The position numbers were made by a program, and so were the translations under genes. From Rickettsia typhi (GTDB lineage Bacteria > Pseudomonadota > Alphaproteobacteria > Rickettsiales > Deianiraeaceae), in NCBI GenBank assembly GCA_945878495.1, contig CAMCTP010000049.1, positions 1 to 6,267 of the forward strand: a stretch of 6,267 bases of DNA, read 5' to 3'. Under the pieces are notes generated by a model. It ran no database searches, was not told the origin of the DNA, and worked only from the letters and a program-made list of their open reading frames with translations. Below are positions 1 through 5,321 of the stretch, one piece after another. Position 1 is the first letter of the stretch; each line of letters begins with the position of its first letter.

Positions 1-194
1 GGTATAAGGCTTTTTGCACGCTTGTTTTCTCTGTAATTCGATCTTTGGTCTGAGAAAACTATTACGTCTATTGTTTTTGGCTTTGATTTGTTAAATTTAT
101 ATTCATTTGGACGATAATTCCAGCTTGTTGAGCCTTCCATGACGCATCCTGATATGGTCAATGTAAGTAATAAATATTTTATGAATTTATACAT
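1..194 (-). CDS. Putative lipoprotein, N-terminal part only (gene runs off the left edge)
   Basis: An open frame on the minus strand starts at the ATG whose complement is 192-194 and reads 64 codons without a stop to the window edge, so the C-terminus is missing. An in-frame stop at 216-218 makes this the first possible ATG. The N-terminus MYKFIKYLLLTLTISGC is a classic lipoprotein signal: basic n-region, hydrophobic core, and lipobox ISGC with the lipidated Cys at residue 17. The visible mature part is short and polar (residues 18-64) and contains a segment TIDVIVFSDQRSNYRENK that may begin a beta-strand-rich domain. I do not recognise the family from this much sequence. A promoter with perfect -10 TATAAT lies just upstream. 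It is divergent from the arginine kinase gene. The reading frame and lipobox are seen directly; attachment to the outer or inner membrane is inference. Confidence 0.72.
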   Translation of the reverse strand, partial: MYKFIKYLLLTLTISGCVMEGSTSWNYRPNEYKFNKSKPKTIDVIVFSDQRSNYRENKRAKSLI

Positions 195-214
195 ATTTTT
201 ATAAATCTTTCTAT

Positions 215-243
215 ATTATATGATTATTTTTTTTATTTTGCAA
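215..243 (-). promoter_or_regulatory. Sigma-70 type promoter for the lipoprotein gene
   Basis: Read on the minus strand, a TTGCAA box (complement of 238-243) is followed by a 17-base spacer and a perfect TATAAT (complement of 215-220). The predicted start of transcription is about 14 bases before the lipoprotein ATG. Four of six bases match the -35 consensus and six of six the -10. The spacing and placement are what make it credible in AT-rich DNA. Confidence 0.5.
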
Positions 244-252
244 GGGAAAAAG

Positions 253-282
253 CTTGACATAAATAATTCACGATTTCATAGG
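253..282 (+). promoter_or_regulatory. Candidate promoter for the arginine kinase gene
   Basis: CTTGACA at 253-259 contains the full TTGACA consensus and also fits the CTTGAC form common in alphaproteobacteria. At the right distance the -10 is poor (CATAGG at 277-282, three of six). A better -10-like TATACT at 295-300 is too far from this -35 and would give an almost leaderless transcript. Either the gene is weakly expressed or activated, or the true -10 is the downstream one. Confidence 0.32.
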
Positions 283-305
283 TTCTAGAGTTTATATACT
301 AAGTT

Positions 306-365
306 ATGAAAATAAAATATTTTGCATTATTAGCTTTTTTGCTAAATGCATCTAATTGTCTTGCT
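306..365 (+). other. Predicted Sec signal peptide of the arginine kinase
   Basis: Residues 1-20 show the three-part pattern of a type I signal: charged MKIK, an 11-residue uncharged core rich in Leu, Phe and Ala, and a short polar end with Ala at -1 and Cys at -3. C18 sits in ASNC, which is not a good lipobox because -1 is Asn. One caution: animal arginine kinases have a helix here, and ASNC resembles ASDC at about the same position in the Limulus enzyme, so the segment could be a hydrophobic variant of that helix. Confidence 0.62.
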
Positions 366-1367
366 AAACCAATGTGTATTGAAGCTTTAGATGGTAAGAA
401 TGTTAAGTCTTTAGAAAAAAAGAAAACAATCCATGGGGTTGATTTAAAGAAAATTTTAGCATCCGGTACGGCGAATTCTGATAGTAAAATTGGTTGCTAT
501 GCAGGAGATATGGAGTCTTATGAGGTTTTTTCCGATGTTTTTGAGTATGTATTAAAAAACTATCATCACTCAGTTGAAAACAAGGCTGGCAAGGGTTACG
601 ATCTTAAAAAAATCAATTTCAATTTATCAAAGGAGGCAAAAAAACTTATAGTTTCAAGTAGGGTGAGGTTTGCGAGAAATATCGCCGCATTGCCATTTCC
701 ATCAAGTATGTCTTTAATGGATAGAAAAAATGCAGAGAAGATGATTTTATCTGCTGTGGAAAAAATGGAAATTTTTAAAGATGGTAGCTATAAATCGCTA
801 GAAAAAATTAGTGAAAAAGAGAGGCTGGATTTGATTGAGCAACACTTTTTATTTAAAGATATCAGTGGTGATAAATATCTTAAAGTTGCAGGAATTGCCG
901 GAGATTATCCAAATGCTCGTGGTATATTTTTGTCAAAAGATAAAACGAAAATGCTATGGATCAACGAGGAAGATCACGTTAGAATTATTTCTTTACAGGA
1001 GGGGAATGATTTAAAGTCAGTGTTTTTAAATCTTATTGAAATGGAAAATGGGCTGAAAAAATCTATTGATTTTGCCTATAATGATAAATATGGATATCTT
1101 GCTTCATGTCCGACAAATATCGGTACAGGCATGAGAGCTAGTGTCTTGATAAGGCTAAAAAAACTTGGACGAGATGAAGCTAGTTTAAAAAAGTTAGCAA
1201 AGTCCTTAAATCTTGATATCAGGGGTATAAATGGAGAACATAGCTCGTCTGACGAAATGATTTTCGATATATCAAATTCTGAAAGATTTGGGAAAAGTGC
1301 CGAAGATTTGATACAAACTATGATAAATGGGGTAAATCAATTGGCTGCTGAGGAGGCGAAAAAATAA
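306..1367 (+). CDS. Arginine kinase (ATP:guanidino phosphotransferase) with N-terminal signal peptide
   Basis: This enzyme family reversibly moves the gamma-phosphate of ATP to arginine to make phosphoarginine, an energy buffer. The 353-residue product aligns over both phosphagen-kinase domains with animal arginine kinases as I recall them. The N-terminal domain (about 42-100) holds the guanidino-specificity loop DSKIGCYAGD (59-68), whose Tyr65 matches Tyr68 of the Limulus enzyme. The catalytic domain holds the nucleotide-binding arginines R119 and R121 (SSRVRFARN), NEEDHVRIIS with E222 and R226, CPTNIGTGMRASV with catalytic C268 and R277, and RGINGEH with R306 and E311. All textbook active-site residues are present, so an active enzyme is expected. 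The presence of the N-terminal domain separates it from McsB, the protein-arginine kinase. Residues 1-20 form a signal-like sequence (KIK, then YFALLAFLLNA, possible cleavage after CLA20), which is unusual for this family. An in-frame stop at 300-302 fixes ATG 306 as the first start; internal Met23 (372) would give a cytosolic form but has no ribosome site. No good Shine-Dalgarno precedes either. Arginine as substrate is inferred from the loop. Confidence 0.93.
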   Translation: MKIKYFALLAFLLNASNCLAKPMCIEALDGKNVKSLEKKKTIHGVDLKKILASGTANSDSKIGCYAGDMESYEVFSDVFEYVLKNYHHSVENKAGKGYDLKKINFNLSKEAKKLIVSSRVRFARNIAALPFPSSMSLMDRKNAEKMILSAVEKMEIFKDGSYKSLEKISEKERLDLIEQHFLFKDISGDKYLKVAGIAGDYPNARGIFLSKDKTKMLWINEEDHVRIISLQEGNDLKSVFLNLIEMENGLKKSIDFAYNDKYGYLASCPTNIGTGMRASVLIRLKKLGRDEASLKKLAKSLNLDIRGINGEHSSSDEMIFDISNSERFGKSAEDLIQTMINGVNQLAAEEAKK

Positions 1368-1420
1368 AATTGTAATTTTTTTCTTGCATTTTATTTAATT
1401 ACTTTTTTATTTGCAGTAAT

Positions 1421-1497
1421 GCGTCCGTAGCTCAGTTGGATAGAGCAACAGCCTTCTAAGCTGTGGGTCGAACGTTCGAATCGTTCCGGACGCACCA
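1421..1497 (+). tRNA. tRNA-Arg (anticodon UCU), CCA encoded
   Basis: A complete cloverleaf is visible. Acceptor stem GCGTCCG (1421-1427) pairs with CGGACGC (1487-1493); discriminator A is at 1494 and the CCA end is encoded at 1495-1497. The D-arm is GCTC/GAGC (1430-1433 with 1443-1446). The anticodon stem ACAGC/GCTGT encloses loop CTTCTAA, giving anticodon TCT at 1455-1457, which reads AGA and AGG. The T-arm GAACG/CGTTC encloses loop TTCGAAT. AGA is the prevalent arginine codon in the neighbouring rpoD, so this is likely a major arginine tRNA. A weak TTGCAT at 1384-1389 could be its -35, but no convincing -10 follows. Confidence 0.97.
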
Positions 1498-1569
1498 GAT
1501 TAGAAAATTTATCCAGTACTTGCATTTTAAAAAATCCTGTAAATCTTTAATTAAGCTTATTATTTAACA

Positions 1570-3702
1570 ATGTCTGTCGATAATTCATCAAAACATAATT
1601 TAGCACAGGACGATAGTGAAATGAAATTTTCTAACGATGAAATTATGGCTGAAAAAGATTTTGCCGATCTTGTTGATTACTCAAAAAAAATCGATGAATT
1701 TGAGCTAGGAGACGAGGAATCGACTATAAAATATTTAAACCAATTAAGAAAAATTGCCAAACAAACAGGATATGTGAAATATGATGATATTGCTGATGTT
1801 GTGCCAGTTGGTAGCAATTTTGAGGATATTGTCGAAAATCTTATTTCTCAACTTTCTGATCTTAAAATTGATGTTGTTGGAGATGAAGACTCTGTAAAGG
1901 CAAAAAAAGATAGTGAAAAAAAGAAGAAAGCGAAGAAGGAAAACGCTGTTTTGTTTGAGGATTCGCTAAAGAATTACATGAACGATATAAATGGAAAATC
2001 TGCTTTATTGGATAAAAATGATGAAATAGATATTGCGAAGAAAATTGAGCATGGAAGAGCAATGACACTTTATCATATATGTTCAAGCGCTTTGGGAAGA
2101 AATGAGTTAATTGCATTGTATGACGATATAAGTAGTGGTGCAATATCCCTGAGAGAGGTGGTTGATGTTGCTTGGATATACAACAATCATTTCGGAGAAA
2201 AGGAAGATGAGGATTCTGTAAATTTATCAAATCACGAAATAATGAACAATAGGATCAACGAAATAAGATCTAGATCTTTTGAGTATTTCGGCGATGACGA
2301 GAGCATTGAGGATGATGTTGAAGGTTTTGAAGTTGAAACTGATGAAGCATCTTCGGTTCCTATATCTGTTATGGAAAGCCACATAAAAGGCATAGTAATA
2401 GATGCAATGAGCTTGATTGCCGATGATTGTATTTTAGCAAATAGATTTCAAAAATCCGTCTTGATTGATGGAGATACTTCAAAATCTTCAAACTTGGAAG
2501 ATGCTTTAAAAAACATTTTTGAGCAGGTTGAGCAGATGCATTTGAGTCAGGCCGTAAAAAACTCGATCATTAAGAAGCACGAGGATATATATGCATCAAT
2601 TGTCGATCTTGAAAAAAGAATGCTTCAGATATGCGATAAATTTAGCGTACAACGTGCTGATTTTTTAAAATTCTACAAGGCTCAGTTCGATTTGTCAAAA
2701 ATATCTCAGCTAATACTTTCGTCAACTGAAGCGATGAAGTTAAAAAATGTAAAGGCTATGATGGCTGATGAAGAGGGAACTTTTGCAATTATAGGAAAGG
2801 ATTTTTCGTTTATTGAAAAAAAATATTCATTAATATCTATAAAATCTTTCATACAAAATGTTCTTGATATTCAGAGATTTCAAAGAGAGACAAGTAGGGC
2901 AAAAACTGAATTAACCGAGGCGAATTTGAGATTAGTTATATCTATAGCAAAAAATCAGTTTAAATCGACCAATGTTTCACTTGTTGACATAATACAGGAG
3001 GGTAATATGGGGTTGATGAAGGCGGTTGAGAAGTTTGATTATAGAAGAGGTTTTAAATTTTCAACCTACGCAACTTGGTGGATTAAGCAGGCCATAACTA
3101 GAGCAATTTCAGAGCAATCAAGGCAGATTAGAATTCCATCTCACATGATTGAAAATATTGCAAAGTTGAATAAAACTGCAAGAGATTTTGAAAAAAGATA
3201 CAAGAGAAAGCCATCTTTGCAGGATTATGCCAAGGAGCTTGCTATGCCTATTGAGAAGATTAAGAAAATAATGAGAATAGCGAAAGACCCAATTAGCCTT
3301 TCGTCATCATCCCCGGGATCTGGCGGTGGAGATAGAGAATTATCTGAGGTTATTGCCAGTGATAATTCATTTTTCTCACCTGTTTTACAAGCCGAGGCTG
3401 GTGAATTGCAGGACGTAACGGCAGAGATTTTATCGACATTAACCCCAAGAGAGGAGCGTGTTTTACGTATGAGATTTGGGGTTGGCGGTGCAAAAGATTT
3501 TACCTTGGAGGAGGTGGGTTTGGCGTTTGGCGTAACAAGAGAAAGAATTAGACAGATTGAAGCAAAGGCTTTGAGAAAATTAAGACATCCAACTAGAGGA
3601 AGAGCTTTGTCCGCATTTTTCCCAAATCATGAGAGTTTTGATGAAAAGAAAAATGATGATGATAAGGTTGCGGATGATGTTGCTGGAGATGCTGAAGATT
3701 AA
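1570..3702 (+). CDS. rpoD: RNA polymerase primary sigma factor RpoD (sigma-70)
   Basis: This is the housekeeping sigma factor that directs RNA polymerase to -10/-35 promoters. At 710 residues it is longer than the roughly 610-670 usual for proteobacterial RpoD. Domains in order: variable acidic N-terminus; region 1.1 (about 51-105, with GYVKYDDIADVVP and a final LKIDVVGDE); a Lys-rich linker (111-125); region 1.2 (about 131-162); a large non-conserved region (about 163-435); regions 2.1-2.4 (about 436-527, with LVDIIQEGNMGLMKAV, FSTYATWWIKQAITRAI and the -10 readers Q507 and T510); region 3 (about 528-600); region 4 (about 610-683, with the helix-turn-helix FTLEEVGLAFGVTRERIRQI). Oddities are a Ser/Gly-rich region 3.2 finger and an acidic tail after region 4. 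The start at 1570 is the first ATG after an in-frame stop at 1552-1554 but lacks a Shine-Dalgarno. ATG 1621 has AGGA 10 bases upstream and is a real alternative, since the first residues are not conserved. Its stop overlaps that of holA by four bases. Confidence 0.97.
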   Translation: MSVDNSSKHNLAQDDSEMKFSNDEIMAEKDFADLVDYSKKIDEFELGDEESTIKYLNQLRKIAKQTGYVKYDDIADVVPVGSNFEDIVENLISQLSDLKIDVVGDEDSVKAKKDSEKKKKAKKENAVLFEDSLKNYMNDINGKSALLDKNDEIDIAKKIEHGRAMTLYHICSSALGRNELIALYDDISSGAISLREVVDVAWIYNNHFGEKEDEDSVNLSNHEIMNNRINEIRSRSFEYFGDDESIEDDVEGFEVETDEASSVPISVMESHIKGIVIDAMSLIADDCILANRFQKSVLIDGDTSKSSNLEDALKNIFEQVEQMHLSQAVKNSIIKKHEDIYASIVDLEKRMLQICDKFSVQRADFLKFYKAQFDLSKISQLILSSTEAMKLKNVKAMMADEEGTFAIIGKDFSFIEKKYSLISIKSFIQNVLDIQRFQRETSRAKTELTEANLRLVISIAKNQFKSTNVSLVDIIQEGNMGLMKAVEKFDYRRGFKFSTYATWWIKQAITRAISEQSRQIRIPSHMIENIAKLNKTARDFEKRYKRKPSLQDYAKELAMPIEKIKKIMRIAKDPISLSSSSPGSGGGDRELSEVIASDNSFFSPVLQAEAGELQDVTAEILSTLTPREERVLRMRFGVGGAKDFTLEEVGLAFGVTRERIRQIEAKALRKLRHPTRGRALSAFFPNHESFDEKKNDDDKVADDVAGDAED

Positions 3703-4688
3703 ACCCTTAAGCAGTTTAGTATTTCCGCTGTTAAATTTGCAGATGGATTTGATCGCATTATTCTGTCGGTTTCGAATAATTTGACGCAAATTTTTTCAAG
3801 CTGTTCAATCGACCACAAATTTACATGTTGAGCGAATAGGTGGTATTTTTTAAAGAAAATGCCATTCATTTTTGCTTGATCACTGGCATTAGATCCTTTT
3901 GCTATATTGATTTTCGCATTGATCAGTTTTGTTGTATATTTATAAAATCCTCTGATTATGAGAACGCTATTGATTGAATTTTGGATGCACGCATCTGAAT
4001 ATTTTGCTATATTTGGCAGGGATTTTGAGAAAAAATAATCGATTAGCAAGAATGAAGCATCTTCGCAGGCACTTTGAATTGTTTCTATATTTTTAGATGT
4101 TAATATTTTTGTTTTGTCGGATAATATTTTGATTTTATTTAGCTCATTATCGATGTCCATTGGATTTATTCCGATATTTTCGGCAAGTATTTCGATGTCA
4201 TTTTGATCTTCAAGAATTATTGATTCTGATTTTAAAAAATGAATAATCTTGTTTTTGCAGGCGATTTTGTCAAGTGGATAGCACGCAATTGCTGCTGATT
4301 TATTTTGAGCATTTTCGTGGAATACTTTTATTTTTGATGCTGGAGTAACGGAATTGGTATTAACAAATATTATTATACAGTCCGATAAATCAGTTATTAT
4401 ATCGGAAATTTGCTGAAACTCTTTGTCTTTTATGTTGTTAATTAATATTGCTTTTTTATCTGAGAAAAAGTCTCCAGACATAGCTTCATTTTGGATAAAA
4501 CGAACATTTTCCGATTCATTTTCGTTGCTGATAATTTGGTAATTATTAGATTTATAAAAGATTTTTAGTTGATTTTCACGATAATGAATAACATTTTCAT
4601 CGTTACCATGTATCAAGATTGATTTTATATCCTTTGCAGGCGAAGATGTAAAAGATTCTATTGCATTGTCAGTTATTTTTCCAAACAT
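3699..4688 (-). CDS. holA: DNA polymerase III delta subunit (HolA), clamp-loader component
   Basis: Delta opens the beta sliding clamp within the clamp-loader complex so that it can be placed on primed DNA. The 329-residue length fits the family (about 330-345). Visible family features are the N-terminal strand-turn SILIHGNDENVIHYREN (23-39), which matches the degenerate nucleotide-binding fold of delta; GDFFSDKKAILINNI (72-86), equivalent to the usual 'LF..+R.v.v' strand; the helical middle domain with DIDNELNKIKIL (178-189); and a helical collar ending in LFETDRIMRSNPSANLTAEI (304-323), matching the C-terminal helix where most relatives have a Lys-Thr-Gly. Sequence divergence is high, as is normal for HolA. 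The start ATG overlaps the stop of the upstream ankyrin gene by one base (TAATG), so translation is probably coupled. The 3' end overlaps rpoD tail-to-tail by 4 bp. The ribosome site is weak (AAAGAA). Identity rests on recalled family patterns rather than a search. Confidence 0.87.
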   Translation of the reverse strand: MFGKITDNAIESFTSSPAKDIKSILIHGNDENVIHYRENQLKIFYKSNNYQIISNENESENVRFIQNEAMSGDFFSDKKAILINNIKDKEFQQISDIITDLSDCIIIFVNTNSVTPASKIKVFHENAQNKSAAIACYPLDKIACKNKIIHFLKSESIILEDQNDIEILAENIGINPMDIDNELNKIKILSDKTKILTSKNIETIQSACEDASFLLIDYFFSKSLPNIAKYSDACIQNSINSVLIIRGFYKYTTKLINAKINIAKGSNASDQAKMNGIFFKKYHLFAQHVNLWSIEQLEKICVKLFETDRIMRSNPSANLTAEILNCLRV

Positions 4689-5266
4689 TATTCTTTACAA
4701 TTTGTGAGATAGTTTTTAATGCTTATTTTTGTTTTTTGAGATAGTTTGATGTCGGTAATTTGTTTTACATTTTGACCATTTTTATTTCTTATTTCACAAC
4801 TTGGATTGTGTTTTATAAGCTCTTCAACAGCTTCTGATCTTCCGGTTGATACGGCTCTCATTAGAGGAGTGTACCCCTCATTGTCTTGAATATCGATGTC
4901 GGTATGCTCGTGTTCAAGTAGTGTTGATATAATTTTCACCATATTACCTCTAGCTGCAATATGAAGCGGTGAAGCGCCTCCTATGTCTTGTTTGTTGGTA
5001 TTTATTTTGTATCTGATTAGCATTTTTGTCATGCTTACATCACTTTGTTTAACAGCCATGTGGAGCAGGGATGAGTGAAATTTTTCCACAGAATTTATTA
5101 ATTTTGGATTCTTTTTTATTAACTCCTCCGCCTGCTTTATATTTCCCGATTGAATTGAATTGCATATTGGAGTTGTGCATTTTGTTTTTTCAAATGCTGC
5201 GTAGGAGTTATTTTGCCATAGAGATGTAAGTGATATTGTTATGAGAATTGCAAAAAAGTATTGCAT
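4688..5266 (-). CDS. Small exported ankyrin-repeat protein
   Basis: A 192-residue protein of ankyrin repeats, which bind other proteins. Residues 1-23 read as a signal peptide (short n-region, core FFAILITISLTSLW, end NNSYA with likely cleavage at SYA23-A24), so it should reach the periplasm or beyond. About four repeats follow: a degenerate one at about 33-63 (CNSIQSGNIKQAEELIKKNP), 65-96 (SSLLHMAVKQSDVSMTKMLI), 98-129 (ASPLHIAARGNMVKIISTLL) and 131-162 (YTPLMRAVSTGRSEAVEELI), each with the TPLH-like turn and paired helices. A short basic C-terminus with Cys190 ends the protein. Mature cysteines at 30, 35, 157 and 190 could form disulfides. An in-frame stop at 5297-5299 leaves ATG 5266 as the only start. 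It is the first gene of an operon with holA. A role at the host interface is common for ankyrin proteins of intracellular bacteria but is inference here; a purely periplasmic role is equally possible. Confidence 0.88.
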   Translation of the reverse strand: MQYFFAILITISLTSLWQNNSYAAFEKTKCTTPICNSIQSGNIKQAEELIKKNPKLINSVEKFHSSLLHMAVKQSDVSMTKMLIRYKINTNKQDIGGASPLHIAARGNMVKIISTLLEHEHTDIDIQDNEGYTPLMRAVSTGRSEAVEELIKHNPSCEIRNKNGQNVKQITDIKLSQKTKISIKNYLTNCKE

Positions 5267-5284
5267 TTTAATATAAAGTTTGCT

Positions 5285-5313
5285 AATTTTGAGTTGTTAT
5301 GATTAATTGTCAA
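5285..5313 (-). promoter_or_regulatory. Candidate promoter of the ankyrin-holA operon
   Basis: On the minus strand a perfect TTGACA (complement of 5308-5313) is followed after 17 bases by AAAATT (complement of 5285-5290), a poor -10 with three of six matches. The gap is only 55 bp and the operon must start here or read through from the right, which supports a promoter, but the -10 is unconvincing. Confidence 0.35.
5295..5303 (+). promoter_or_regulatory. Candidate extended -10 promoter of the Asn/Lys-rich protein gene
   Basis: TGTTATGAT reads as an extended -10 (TG, one base, then TATGAT with five of six matches). Transcription would start near 5310, giving a leader of about 12 bases before ATG 5322. 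No -35 box is at the right distance, which extended -10 promoters tolerate. It sits inside the opposing candidate promoter. Confidence 0.33.
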
Positions 5314-5321
5314 GAATTCTT

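Noticed and set aside
306..1367. McsB-type protein-arginine kinase
   Set aside because: McsB lacks the phosphagen-kinase N-terminal domain and specificity loop. Both are present here, and the catalytic segments read like free-arginine kinases. There is no mcsA or clpC neighbour.
1366..1382. Intrinsic terminator after the arginine kinase (AAAAT/ATTTT hairpin with a T-run)
   Set aside because: The stem is short and has no G-C pairs, so it is expected by chance in such AT-rich DNA.
1421..1497. Functional link between tRNA-Arg and the adjacent arginine kinase
   Set aside because: tRNA genes sit next to many unrelated genes, and nothing in the sequence ties them together beyond adjacency.
1862..2230. 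Minus-strand open frame inside rpoD
   Set aside because: It is antisense to the conserved rpoD frame, has a His/Phe/Leu-rich composition typical of such shadows, and shows no motif or start signal.
3580..3789. Minus-strand open frame over the rpoD and holA 3' ends
   Set aside because: It overlaps the ends of two well-supported genes and shows no protein features beyond AT-rich translation.
1384..5270. Ten-base word TTGCATTTTA at 1384, 1520 and 5261 as a shared regulatory element
   Set aside because: The copy at 5261 covers the ankyrin start codon, none has a good -10 at the right distance, and similar words are frequent in this base composition.
5299..5313. Minus-strand TTGACAATTAATCAT matches the -35 part of the E. 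coli trp promoter
   Set aside because: The match does not extend to the operator or -10, and the downstream gene is not related to tryptophan. It is best taken as a chance match in AT-rich DNA around a consensus -35.
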